Source of the DNA: Muribaculaceae bacterium
GTDB taxonomy: Bacteria > Bacteroidota > Bacteroidia > Bacteroidales > Muribaculaceae
Assembly (NCBI GenBank): GCA_029057985.1
Contig: JAIDYR010000108.1
Coordinates: forward strand, 1-60,990
Length of the DNA stretch: 60,990 nt
Direction: 5' to 3'
Shown here: piece by piece, positions 1 to 8,617 of the stretch
Numbering within the stretch: the stretch's first letter is position 1
Layout of the letters: each line of letters opens with the position of its first letter
Notes under the pieces: generated by a model
The model's database searches: none
What the model was told of the DNA's origin: nothing
The model's input: only the letters and a program-made list of their open reading frames with translations
Position numbers and translations under genes: made by a program

Positions 1-73
1 GCCTCTTGTCGGATTCGAACCAACGACCCCGAGATTACAAATCACGTGCTCTGGCCAACTGAGCTAAAGAGGC
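1..73 (-). tRNA. tRNA-Thr (anticodon UGU)
   Basis: The reverse strand folds as a full cloverleaf: acceptor GCCTCTT/AAGAGGC, D-stem GCTC/GAGC, an anticodon stem CGTGA/TCTCG with one T-T mismatch, loop TTTGTAA giving anticodon TGT, and a T-arm GTTGG-TTCGAAT-CCGAC. The discriminator base and CCA end lie beyond the left edge of the window. It sits just downstream of the probable SRP RNA and has no promoter of its own that I can see, so the two are probably one transcript. Confidence 0.95.
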
Positions 74-75
74 AG

Positions 76-175
76 GCGGGTAAGCTGGCTACATCGCGCC
101 GCTACAACCTGATACCCTTGCTTCGATCAAGACCTGGGGGAATTCTCAGGGAGCATGCCGTGCAGTACTCACCCG
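76..175 (-). ncRNA. ffs: Probable small bacterial SRP RNA (4.5S-like)
   Basis: About 100 nt on the reverse strand whose ends pair (GGGTGAG at the 5' side with CTTACCC at the 3' side). The RNA contains CCCAGGTC, then GAAGCAAGGG, and close to its 3' end GCGATGTAGCCAGC, which resembles the 3' arm of E. coli 4.5S RNA. This is the order expected for SRP domain IV, the site that binds the Ffh M domain. The apical part (TTGATC) is not the usual GGAA tetraloop, so I keep some doubt. A strong -7 box ends a few bases before the predicted 5' end and tRNA-Thr follows directly. Confidence 0.72.
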
Positions 176-178
176 ATG

Positions 179-210
179 CAAAGTTACAACATTTTTTTAA
201 ACTGACAAAA
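179..210 (-). promoter_or_regulatory. Bacteroidetes sigma-ABfr promoter for SRP RNA and tRNA-Thr
   Basis: On the reverse strand TTTTG (206-210) is followed after 19 bases by TAACTTTG (179-186). This matches the Bacteroides consensus TTTG/TAnnTTTG and its usual spacing very well. Transcription would start near 172-176, exactly at the 5' end of the predicted SRP RNA. Confidence 0.75.
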
Positions 211-239
211 TTATTTCGTCTTTTTTTCAAAAAAAATGA

Positions 240-2480
240 TTATTTTTTCTTTTTCGACTGTTTCTGGCGCTCTTTGCGGGGAGTATTGCGGCCGTGGCTA
301 TGATTTTTCTCGCGGCGTGGCTTGTTGGGATTTCCCTCATCCGTAATCAGGGCGAAGTCGAGTTGCTTGCGGTCGAGATCGGCACGTGCGACCTGAACCT
401 TGACGCGGTCGCCGAGCGTATATTTATTGTGGTGAGCCCGACCGATCAGACAGAAGTTCTTTTCATCGAGCTCGTAGAAATCATCGTCAAGATCGCGGAC
501 CGGCACAAGGCCCTCACACATGTTTTCATCCAATTCAACGTAGAAGCCCCATTCAGTCACTCCGGATATTACTCCGCTATAGATCTGCCCCATCTTGCCC
601 TGCATGTATTCCACTTGCTTATAGCGGATCGAAGCTCGCTCGGCATTGGAGGCGAGCTGCTCCATATCGGAGGAATGACGGCACTGGTCTTCGAGTTTGA
701 CCTTGTCGGCCGAACGGGCGCCATCGGCATATTTCGCCAGCAGACGATGCACCATCATATCCGGGTATCGGCGTATAGGAGACGTGAAATGGGTATAGTA
801 ATCGAGAGCGAGTCCGTAGTGGCCTACATTATCAGTCGTATAGACGGCTTTTGCCATCGAACGTATCGCAAGGATTGAGAGCATATTTTCTTCGCCTTTC
901 CCTTTGACATCCTTTAGCAGTCGGTTGAGACCCTTATTGACCTCCTTTGCCTTCCCTTCGGGATTTATCTTATAGCCGAATCGTGATGCTATATTTGCGA
1001 AATTCGAAATCTTCTCCGGATCGGGATTGTCATGGACCCGATAGACGAAGTTTTTGGCTTTCTTACCGCCTTTGACCTTGCCGATGGATTCCGCTACTGT
1101 CAGGTTGGCAAGCAGCATAAATTCTTCGATCAGCTTATTGGCATCTTTGGATTCCTTGAAGTAGACGCTTATAGGAGTGCCGTCTTTATCAATCTCGAAT
1201 CTGACTTCAGCACGGTCGAATTCAAGCGCGCCGGCATCATAGCGTTTCTTACGCAACTGCTTGGCCAACGAGTCGAGAGTAAGTATCTCTTTGGAGAAGT
1301 CTCCCTTGCCGGTCTCGATGACTTCCTGAGCCTCTTCGTAAGTGAAGCGGCGATCAGATTTGATTACCGTGCGCCCGATACGATAGTTGATGACATTGGC
1401 CTTTGAATCGAGTTCGAAGATGGCTGAGAAGGTCAGTTTTTCCTCATTCGGACGCAACGAACATATTCCGTTGGAAAGGCGCTCGGGGAGCATGGGGATA
1501 GTACGGTCTACGAGATATACACTCGTGGCGCGCTGGCGTGCCTCTTTATCGATTGTGGAATTAGGAGTGACGTAATGGGTGACGTCGGCGATGTGCACGC
1601 CGACCTCCCAGTTGCCATTGGCAAGCTGACGGATCGATAAGGCATCATCGAAGTCTTTCGCATCGCGCGGATCAATGGTGAAAGTAGTCACATTGCGGAA
1701 ATCTTCTCGCTTGGCGACTTCAGCCTTGGTGATACCGGCATCAATCTTTTCCGCCGCTTTCTCTACATGTTCCGGATATTTGTAAGGCAGGCCGAACTCG
1801 GCCAAAATGGCATGCATCTCGGCAGTGTTCTCCCCTTTCTTTCCGAGGATATCTACGATTTCTCCGCGAGGATTCATCTGATCGTCGGTCCATTGTGTAA
1901 TTCGGGCTATGACCTTATCGCCGGACTTACCACCCTTGAGCTGCTTGCGGGGTATGACTATGTCGGCGGCGAGAAACTTTGAATCTGTGACTACTGAAGC
2001 GTAGTTCTTCTCGACATTGAGAGTGCCTATGAATACCTGGTCTTTTGTCTCAAGTATTTCAAGCACCTTTGCCTCCGGATCCTTACCGGGGCGGGTAGCG
2101 GAAACCTCGACTCTCACGCGATCACCATTAAGGGCATGCATGGAATTTCGCTCGGCCACCATAATTTGATCGTCGTCGATCATGACGGCATTCTTCCCGT
2201 TGGACCGGCGCACGAATATGCCTTCGCCTTCTATCTTAGGCTGCGATTTAATTCGGTATTTACCTATGCTGACCTCCATCACTATATCCGCCGCGACGAG
2301 GTCATCGAGCATATTGATGACATCATTTCGCTGGGCCGGGGAAGGAGTGTCAATACCGAAAGCCACTTGCTTATAATTGAAGGATTGATTCTTATTGGCT
2401 GTCAGGAAGTCGAGTATACGCTGCTGAAGTTCGTTTTTTTTCAGACGCAGTCCCTGCGCCTTGGATTTATGTTGTTTCAT
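240..2480 (-). CDS. rnr: Ribonuclease R (RNB-family 3'-5' exoribonuclease)
   Basis: 746 residues, the normal length for RNase R. It degrades structured RNA from the 3' end in the cytoplasm. The N-terminal ~70 residues look like the helix-turn-helix domain, followed by OB/cold-shock domains (about 70-230), the RNB catalytic domain (about 255-590) with the metal-binding series beginning TFTIDPRDAKDFDDAL, and an S1 domain near 635-715. The C-terminus is a lysine/arginine-rich tail, as in other RNase R proteins, which helps bind duplex RNA. ATG start at 2480. It is probably transcribed alone; uvrC lies 220 bp upstream on the same strand. Confidence 0.96.
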   Translation of the reverse strand: MKQHKSKAQGLRLKKNELQQRILDFLTANKNQSFNYKQVAFGIDTPSPAQRNDVINMLDDLVAADIVMEVSIGKYRIKSQPKIEGEGIFVRRSNGKNAVMIDDDQIMVAERNSMHALNGDRVRVEVSATRPGKDPEAKVLEILETKDQVFIGTLNVEKNYASVVTDSKFLAADIVIPRKQLKGGKSGDKVIARITQWTDDQMNPRGEIVDILGKKGENTAEMHAILAEFGLPYKYPEHVEKAAEKIDAGITKAEVAKREDFRNVTTFTIDPRDAKDFDDALSIRQLANGNWEVGVHIADVTHYVTPNSTIDKEARQRATSVYLVDRTIPMLPERLSNGICSLRPNEEKLTFSAIFELDSKANVINYRIGRTVIKSDRRFTYEEAQEVIETGKGDFSKEILTLDSLAKQLRKKRYDAGALEFDRAEVRFEIDKDGTPISVYFKESKDANKLIEEFMLLANLTVAESIGKVKGGKKAKNFVYRVHDNPDPEKISNFANIASRFGYKINPEGKAKEVNKGLNRLLKDVKGKGEENMLSILAIRSMAKAVYTTDNVGHYGLALDYYTHFTSPIRRYPDMMVHRLLAKYADGARSADKVKLEDQCRHSSDMEQLASNAERASIRYKQVEYMQGKMGQIYSGVISGVTEWGFYVELDENMCEGLVPVRDLDDDFYELDEKNFCLIGRAHHNKYTLGDRVKVQVARADLDRKQLDFALITDEGNPNKPRREKNHSHGRNTPRKERQKQSKKKK

Positions 2481-2700
2481 ATCTTATTTCTATTTTTTTG
2501 GGTTATATTTTAACTTCGTTAACTACGTTAAATTCGCGGTCAGGGGAGTTATAAGGTTACGTTTTTGGAGAGTTTCTTACTGCAATAAACTTATGATTAT
2601 CTGATAGTTATATCCGTCAAGAGGATTAACGGCCGGAATTATCACATTAAAGTTAAGGTATTTTTTGAGTCGCTTAACCATTAATATAACGTTTTGCAGG

Positions 2701-4644
2701 TTAGGTTTTGTTTGCCGAGGGAGCGCAGTTTGCGGTTTCATCCGGATGGAAGTGAGCGTAGACAATGGCTCCTTTTGCGTTGCCGATAGCTTGCTGAATC
2801 TCCGTCAGTTCGGCCTCTTTTACCCTCTTGATGCTTTTGAAATGCTTCATCAGCGCTGTCTGAGTTGCCGGCCCTATACCCTTGATCGTATCGAGTTCGG
2901 ATGATATCTGACCCTTCGAACGTCGATCGCGATGATGGGTAATGCCGAATCTGTGAGCCTCGTCGCGCAAATGCTGTATGACGCGCAACGACGGAGATTT
3001 CTTGTCGATATAGAGCGGAAGGGAATCTCCCGGAAAATATATTTCCTCCAATCTTTTGGCAATACCTACGAGCGCCACTTCCCCACGAATCCCCATCTCA
3101 TCGAAAGCTTCTACAGCCGCTGAAAGCTGACCTTTACCTCCATCGACGACTACTAACTGAGGAAGCGGGTCGCCTTCAGCCATCATACGGGTATAACGTC
3201 GATGAAGCACTTCTTTCATGGAAGCAAAATCATCCGGACCTTCTACTGTCTTGATATTGAAGTGGCGGTAATCGCGGCGTGCCGGCTTGCCGTTGCGGAA
3301 GACGACACAACTTGCAACGGGATTTGTGCCCTGTATATTCGAGTTATCAAAACATTCAATATGGCGTGGCTGCACACTTAGCCGGAAGTCGGATTTCATC
3401 TGCTCCATCAATCTGTCGGTGCCTTTTTCGGGATCCAGAGCAGCAATCTGCTTCTCCTTGTCGGCCATATATTGCCCCACATTTTTCATTCCTACATCAA
3501 GAATCTTTTTCTTGTCGCCACGCTGCGGAATGACAAAGTTCACTCCGTTGAATTCCACGTCAGGTTTGAAAGGAACTATGACCTCTTTGAAATCCCTGCC
3601 GAAGCGCTCTTTGATTTCGCTTATAGCCATCGAAAGTATCTCCTCTTTGTTCTCGGCAAGCTGACGCCTGAATTCAAGATTGAGACTCTGGACTACTGCT
3701 CCTCGATGAAGATGCATAAAGCATACATAAGCGGATTTGACATTCTCGACATAAGCAAACATATCGACGTCGTCTTCCTCTGTCCGGGCGATGACAGACT
3801 TGGCGTTATAACGCATGACGGCCTCATATTTCTCCTTGGCAACCTGCGCTTCCTCAAATTTCCATTCTTCGCTCAGCCGCATCATTTCCTCCTTGAGATG
3901 CCGCTCAAGAAGCAGAGTCTCGCCGGAGAGTATCTGCCTGACCTGCCCCATTATCTTGCCGTAATCTTCCTGATTCATCAGACCGCGGCATGGACCTCCG
4001 CATTTATGAATATGATAGTCCAGACATAGACGGAATTTATTCTTCGCTATGCTTTTGTCATCGAGATAATGACGGCAGGAGCGAATCGGGAATATATCCC
4101 GGATAAGCTGAAGCACCACTTTGGCCGACTGAAGATTTGAATAAGGACCGTAGTATTTGCCGGCCTCCCCTTTAGTGCGGGTCATGAATACCCGGGGAAA
4201 GGGCTCTTTCGTAACTACAATCCAAGGGTAAGATTTATCATCTTTCAGCAAGACATTATACCTCGGCTGATACTCCTTTATCATAGCATTCTCCAGATGG
4301 AGAGCATCCTCCTCCGAGGCCACTACGATGAAGCGGATATCTACAATATTTCGCACAAGGAGATTTGTGCGTACAGAGTCGTGAATACGATTGAAATAGG
4401 AAGAAACGCGACGTTTGAGACGCTTTGCCTTGCCGACATATATTACTTGGCCATGCCGGTCAATATGCATATAGACGCCCGGAGCTTCGGGCAATCCGAG
4501 TATTTTCTTACGCAGAGATTCTCCGGGTCGGTTGTGACGCAGGTCATCGGGCGTACGATCAAGGGCGGTCTCAATCTTGAAACCGCCGGATTCATCGATA
4601 CCCCTGCCTATAGAAGCGATAATCTCCTTATGCTTATCCACCAT
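2701..4644 (-). CDS. uvrC: Excinuclease ABC subunit C
   Basis: 647 residues. UvrC makes both incisions in nucleotide excision repair after damage recognition by UvrAB. A GIY-YIG nuclease domain starts near residue 52 (APGVYMHID, VIYVGKAKRLKRRV), a UVR motif lies around 250-285, the RNase H-like C-terminal nuclease domain follows (IECFDNSNIQGTNPVAS, VVVDGGKGQLSAA), and a helix-hairpin-helix region is near the end (IKGIGPATQTALMKHF). The protein has about 40 residues before the GIY-YIG domain, longer than many orthologues. No internal Met offers a shorter start, so the ATG at 4644 is kept. The next gene upstream is apt, same strand, 372 bp away. Confidence 0.95.
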   Translation of the reverse strand: MVDKHKEIIASIGRGIDESGGFKIETALDRTPDDLRHNRPGESLRKKILGLPEAPGVYMHIDRHGQVIYVGKAKRLKRRVSSYFNRIHDSVRTNLLVRNIVDIRFIVVASEEDALHLENAMIKEYQPRYNVLLKDDKSYPWIVVTKEPFPRVFMTRTKGEAGKYYGPYSNLQSAKVVLQLIRDIFPIRSCRHYLDDKSIAKNKFRLCLDYHIHKCGGPCRGLMNQEDYGKIMGQVRQILSGETLLLERHLKEEMMRLSEEWKFEEAQVAKEKYEAVMRYNAKSVIARTEEDDVDMFAYVENVKSAYVCFMHLHRGAVVQSLNLEFRRQLAENKEEILSMAISEIKERFGRDFKEVIVPFKPDVEFNGVNFVIPQRGDKKKILDVGMKNVGQYMADKEKQIAALDPEKGTDRLMEQMKSDFRLSVQPRHIECFDNSNIQGTNPVASCVVFRNGKPARRDYRHFNIKTVEGPDDFASMKEVLHRRYTRMMAEGDPLPQLVVVDGGKGQLSAAVEAFDEMGIRGEVALVGIAKRLEEIYFPGDSLPLYIDKKSPSLRVIQHLRDEAHRFGITHHRDRRSKGQISSELDTIKGIGPATQTALMKHFKSIKRVKEAELTEIQQAIGNAKGAIVYAHFHPDETANCAPSANKT

Positions 4645-4769
4645 GCGTAATAAATACAGTTATAATAAAAAAATAACAGATATAATCCTGCTGCAAATCC
4701 TTGATATAGGAATTCCACATCATAAGAACGCAAAATAATGACCGAATAATGTAAAAAAAGAACAATATT

Positions 4770-4807
4770 GCTTAATTTAAGTTTTGCGAGCAAAACTTAA
4801 ATTAAGC
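4770..4807. repeat. 38-bp perfect palindrome (18-bp arms, 2-nt centre)
   Basis: GCTTAATTTAAGTTTTGC (4770-4787) is followed by GA and then its exact reverse complement (4790-4807). It lies about 126 bp upstream of the uvrC start and about 210 bp downstream of the apt stop. It could be a cruciform, a dimeric protein site or a transcript hairpin; its symmetry cannot distinguish strands. Confidence 0.85.
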
Positions 4808-4889
4808 AAAGTAATAAGTAATAAGTAATAGGTTTTAGGTGATAGGTGATCGTGAAAATGCTATGGAAGATAAGTAATCATCAACAACA

Positions 4890-4913
4890 ATCGCCCCGGC
4901 ATTGCGGGGCGAT
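4890..4913 (-). terminator. Candidate intrinsic terminator of apt
   Basis: ATCGCCCC and GGGGCGAT form an 8-bp GC-rich stem with an 8-nt loop. On the reverse strand, the direction of apt, the stem is followed by TGTTGTTG, a U-rich but not continuous tract, about 105 bp after the apt stop codon. Confidence 0.5.
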
Positions 4914-5016
4914 TTCCAAACATCTTCTTCCGAAAAAATTCCGGGAGGTATCTATTACTTTCCCTACTATTTTTTACTTATCACTTATTATTACTTCGTC
5001 ATCGGGTCTTCGAGGA

Positions 5017-5541
5017 CTAATATTTAAGTAGAGATGTGATCTCGCAGTCTTTAGGGAGATTGTCTCGACCATTGAGAGCGGTCAGCTCTACGATGAAGTT
5101 GATATAGATCTTCTTCGGATTCATCGATTTTACGAGCTGATAAGCGGCATTCATAGTACCCCCGGTAGCAAGCAGATCATCATGAAGCACTACTACATCC
5201 TCTGAGGTTATTGCATCGCTATGAAGCTCGATAGTGTCGACACCATATTCCTTGGCATAGGAGGCTTTGATTGTCACGGAGGGGAGTTTGCCGGGTTTAC
5301 GCGCAGGCACGAAACCGCATCCGAGCTCATAGGCGAGTATAGAACCTCCGATGAAACCGCGACTTTCTATACCGACAACCTTTGTCACACCTTTATCCCT
5401 ATAAATATCTGCCATCTCCTTGCTCATTATCTGAAGAGCTTCGCCATTCTTGATCATGGTGGTCAAATCACGAAAGACAATACCCTTCGAAGGAAAATCG
5501 GGCACATCGCGAATGATAGATTTCAAATCATTAAGTTCCAT
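5017..5541 (-). CDS. apt: Adenine phosphoribosyltransferase
   Basis: 174 residues, full length. It salvages adenine to AMP using PRPP in the cytoplasm. The type-I phosphoribosyltransferase PRPP loop is present (VVLHDDLLATGGT, about residues 117-129), and the N-terminus (IRDVPDFPSKGIVFRDLTT) is characteristic of Apt. ATG start at 5541. It stands between uvrC and mnmG on the same strand but with spacers of 372 and 201 bp, so an operon is not clear. Confidence 0.95.
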   Translation of the reverse strand: MELNDLKSIIRDVPDFPSKGIVFRDLTTMIKNGEALQIMSKEMADIYRDKGVTKVVGIESRGFIGGSILAYELGCGFVPARKPGKLPSVTIKASYAKEYGVDTIELHSDAITSEDVVVLHDDLLATGGTMNAAYQLVKSMNPKKIYINFIVELTALNGRDNLPKDCEITSLLKY

Positions 5542-5718
5542 TTTTATTAAGTTTTATATAAGTAAGTTCCAAAAATTAAACGATATTTGTGATTAAAATT
5601 ACTTATTGATTAAATTTTTCATACTTTCACTAAATTTTCAAAAAACTCCGTTTTCATCGAAGATTATTTCCAAAGATATCCTAATAAAGGATTGAAAAAT
5701 GGAGATTTAGCACAAGAA

Positions 5719-5734
5719 TGTTCCACGTGGAACA
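5719..5734. promoter_or_regulatory. parS-like 16-bp palindrome
   Basis: TGTTCCACGTGGAACA is a perfect palindrome that matches the bacterial parS consensus TGTTtCACGTGaAACA at 14 of 16 positions, the two differences being symmetric. It begins 9 bp beyond the mnmG (gidA) stop. ParB-family proteins bind such sites for chromosome segregation. No parA/parB gene is in the window. Confidence 0.6.
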
Positions 5735-5742
5735 TATCACAA

Positions 5743-7689
5743 CTATCGCCCCAACAACATCATCAAAATACTTATATCGGCGGGAGAAACTCCGGAAATA
5801 CGGGAAGCTTCTCCAAGTGTACGCGGCCTTTGACGAGAAAGCTTCTGGCGAGCTTCAATGCTGATCGCTTTGATAGAGTCATAATCGTAATCGGGCGACA
5901 GTCTCACATCTTCAAGTCGCACCATCTTATCTGCAAGCTCCCGCTCACGCTTGATATAACCATCATACTTCACGAGAATTTCCGCGCATTCCACTATTTC
6001 ATCTGATAAAAACTGCGGCAACGCTTCGATTCTCTTCTTAAGTCGAGGGAATTGCCCGATAAGCATAGTAAGAGATATCTGCGGACGACGAAGAAGTTCT
6101 ACAAGCCGGGTTCCTGCTGATAATTCTGAAGTACCGATCGACTTCAACCATTCGTTGGTCGCTTCCGTCGGCGCGACTTTCTCTTTTTCAAGAAATGCGA
6201 TCAAGGCATCCCTCTCCTCTTGCTTCCGGAGCATTACGGAATAACGATGATTGTCGGCAAGACCTATCTCATATCCAATGGGAGTCAGGCGCATGTCGGC
6301 GTCATCCTGACGCAATAAAATACGATACTCCGCTCGGGAAGTAAACATCCGGTATGGCTCGTCGACTCCTTTTGTTACCAGATCATCTATCAGCACTCCG
6401 ATATATGCCTGATCACGTCTCAGCACAATCGGCTCCTCCCCCCTACATGCACGCGCAGCATTAATACCTGCCATCAATCCTTGCGCGCCGGCCTCTTCAT
6501 AGCCGGTAGTTCCGTTTACCTGACCGGCGAAATACAGACCCTCCACAAGCCGGGTCTGAAGATCATGAGTCAGCTGAGTGGGAGGAAAAAAGTCATATTC
6601 GATAGCATATCCGGGTCGATAGAAATGCACGTTGCGAAGTGCCGGAATCCGCTCCAATGCCTTCAGCTGCACCTCCCACGGCAAAGAACTCGAAAAGCCA
6701 TTGATATAGTATTCATCCGTAGTCTCTCCCTCGGGTTCAAGGAAGAGTTGATGACTGTCTTTATCGGCAAACGTCACAATCTTTGTTTCGATCGAGGGGC
6801 AATAGCGCGGACCAATACTTCTTATCTGGCCATTATAGAGTGGAGAATCTGAAAGATTATCGTTAAGAATCTTATGCACTTCAGCAGAGGTATGCGTTAT
6901 GTAGCACCCCCTGACTTTGAGTTCACGCCTCACCTCCGGGAGGAAGGAGAACTTATGCGGATCGCGATTTAAGGGCATTGCAGCCTCCGGTCCTTCAGCA
7001 GGATTTGGATCCTCCCCATCCTGGCGCTCGCAGAGAGCAAAATCGATCGATTTGCCGGAGATACGCGCCGGAGTGCCGGTCTTCATGCGTCCGGTCTCAA
7101 ATCCTAAGGAGACCAGTTGCTCTGTAAGTCCTTCTGAGGAGGATTCGGCAATTCGGCCGCCCGCAATCTGCATCTTTCCAAAATGCATGTTGCCGCCCAG
7201 AAAAGTGCCGGCCGTCAGTATAACCTTCTTAGCCTCGAATTTCATTCCTAAGGCTGTCTTCACTCCTTTAATCATATATGGGTAGGCGGAATCTGACGAG
7301 GTAACAATATCAAATTCCGTCACCATATCCTGAAGCAATTCAAGGCCCGGAGTAGAGTCAAGGATACGACGCCACTCATCGGAGAATCGAGTACGGTCAG
7401 ACTGCACTCTGGGCGACCAGACGGCGGGTCCTTTCTTGCGATTGAGCATACGGAATTGTATCGCAGTCTTATCCGCTACTATTCCCATATTTCCTCCTAA
7501 AGCATCGATCTCCCTGACAATCTGACCCTTGGCAATTCCGCCTACCGCCGGATTACACGACATCTGGGCAACGCGATTAAGATCCGGGGTAATCAACAGA
7601 ACCGATGAGCCCAAACGGGCAGCCGCAAAGGCAGCCTCACAACCGGCATGACCGGCCCCAATGACTATAATATCGTAATTGAATCTCAT
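5743..7689 (-). CDS. mnmG: tRNA uridine-34 carboxymethylaminomethyl modification enzyme MnmG (GidA)
   Basis: 648 residues, full length. With MnmE it installs the cmnm5 group on wobble U34 of several tRNAs, using FAD. The N-terminal dinucleotide-binding motif is clear (VIGAGHAGCEAA, residues 10-21), as are two MnmG signatures (NPAVGGIAKGQIVREIDALGG and GYEEAGAQGLMAGINAA). The C-terminal helical domain ends in the usual LGEASRISGVSPADI. ATG start at 7689 overlaps the end of ybeY by 4 bp (7686-7689), so the pair is translationally coupled with ybeY first. Confidence 0.97.
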   Translation of the reverse strand: MRFNYDIIVIGAGHAGCEAAFAAARLGSSVLLITPDLNRVAQMSCNPAVGGIAKGQIVREIDALGGNMGIVADKTAIQFRMLNRKKGPAVWSPRVQSDRTRFSDEWRRILDSTPGLELLQDMVTEFDIVTSSDSAYPYMIKGVKTALGMKFEAKKVILTAGTFLGGNMHFGKMQIAGGRIAESSSEGLTEQLVSLGFETGRMKTGTPARISGKSIDFALCERQDGEDPNPAEGPEAAMPLNRDPHKFSFLPEVRRELKVRGCYITHTSAEVHKILNDNLSDSPLYNGQIRSIGPRYCPSIETKIVTFADKDSHQLFLEPEGETTDEYYINGFSSSLPWEVQLKALERIPALRNVHFYRPGYAIEYDFFPPTQLTHDLQTRLVEGLYFAGQVNGTTGYEEAGAQGLMAGINAARACRGEEPIVLRRDQAYIGVLIDDLVTKGVDEPYRMFTSRAEYRILLRQDDADMRLTPIGYEIGLADNHRYSVMLRKQEERDALIAFLEKEKVAPTEATNEWLKSIGTSELSAGTRLVELLRRPQISLTMLIGQFPRLKKRIEALPQFLSDEIVECAEILVKYDGYIKRERELADKMVRLEDVRLSPDYDYDSIKAISIEARQKLSRQRPRTLGEASRISGVSPADISILMMLLGR

Positions 7690-8102
7690 ATACCAATAAG
7701 ATCAAGTGCCTTATTTTCAGCCGCTTCCATCTCTTCTCGCTCACCTGGTTCCTTATCATGAAAGCCGCATAGATGCAAGACTCCGTGCACGATGACACGC
7801 AGCAATTCCCTGTCATAATCGACTCCTAATTGATGGGCATTTGAAGCGACGGTGTCAAGAGAAATCAGCATATCCCCACTTATACGATTCCCTTCGCAGT
7901 AATCAAAGGTAATAATATCAGTAAAATAATCGTGGTTCAGAAATTGACGGTTGCAATCAAGGATTACGTCGTCTGAACAAAATCTATAGCAAAGATCCCC
8001 CACTCTTTTGCCATAGGAGTGAGCTACATCTTTAAGCCATGAAGAGATTTTCTTATCGTCGATTGCCGGCATTTCTACCGAATCGGTCTGAAATATAATC
8101 AT
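7686..8102 (-). CDS. ybeY: Endoribonuclease YbeY (rRNA maturation factor)
   Basis: 138 residues, the usual short form in Bacteroidetes. YbeY is a metal-dependent RNase for 16S rRNA 3' end maturation and ribosome quality control. The zinc motif is HGVLHLCGFHD near residue 110. The classic pattern is HGxLHLxGYDH, so the third ligand position is shifted or replaced here. It is immediately upstream of mnmG with a 4-bp overlap. Confidence 0.93.
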   Translation of the reverse strand: MIIFQTDSVEMPAIDDKKISSWLKDVAHSYGKRVGDLCYRFCSDDVILDCNRQFLNHDYFTDIITFDYCEGNRISGDMLISLDTVASNAHQLGVDYDRELLRVIVHGVLHLCGFHDKEPGEREEMEAAENKALDLIGI

Positions 8103-8617
8103 GATTTATTTTTTAACTTCTTTAACTGCGTGGTTAACTCAGACATGGCGGTACACTAAGATCGCCACGGACAGACAAATTATCCTTATCAGAGAATTTA
8201 AAGTATAAATTCACATATCAGGAATCATGAGGCAATAATTATGAATTGCGAATTAAATATCACTCATAAAGTTTGAATCAAAATTTTGAATTATGAATCA
8301 AAATTTATGAGTTACAAAAATAACACTTTTCTCCGAAATCGGCAAATTTGAATTTTTAGGCCGATTTATTCCGGCTTGTCAATAATTCATTGAATGAATT
8401 TATTATCAGGTATTTAATTTAAATTTCAACTGATTTAAAGGCCTTGAGAGTAAAATCTATGTATCTTCTCGATAGTCTGCACGCAATTATTTCAATCTCA
8501 AACGCCTAAAAATCCGGCGGTAGAGACCGGCTGATAAAATCTTAAGGAGCGGATCGCACGAATTGAGACCCCGATTTATAAAAAAGCAAATCACCGGGGC
8601 TTGATTGCAGGATGAAT
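8103..8617. other. 515-bp A/T-rich intergenic region
   Basis: Between ybeY and the downstream end of a glycosyltransferase gene, both on the minus strand. I see only A/T-rich imperfect repeats (for example GAATCAAAATTTTGAATTATGAATCAAAATTTATGA around 8274-8310, written in parts AATCAAAATTT twice) and no coding potential or clear RNA. Confidence 0.5.

Larger units (their letters stand above)
4645..5016. other. 372-bp intergenic region between uvrC and apt
   Basis: No credible gene. It holds a 38-bp perfect palindrome (4770-4807), a GC-rich hairpin that could terminate apt (4890-4913), and A/T-rich short repeats of the type AGTAATA on one side (about 4811-4832) and TTATTACT on the other (about 4976-4997), which could pair with each other. 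Confidence 0.6.
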
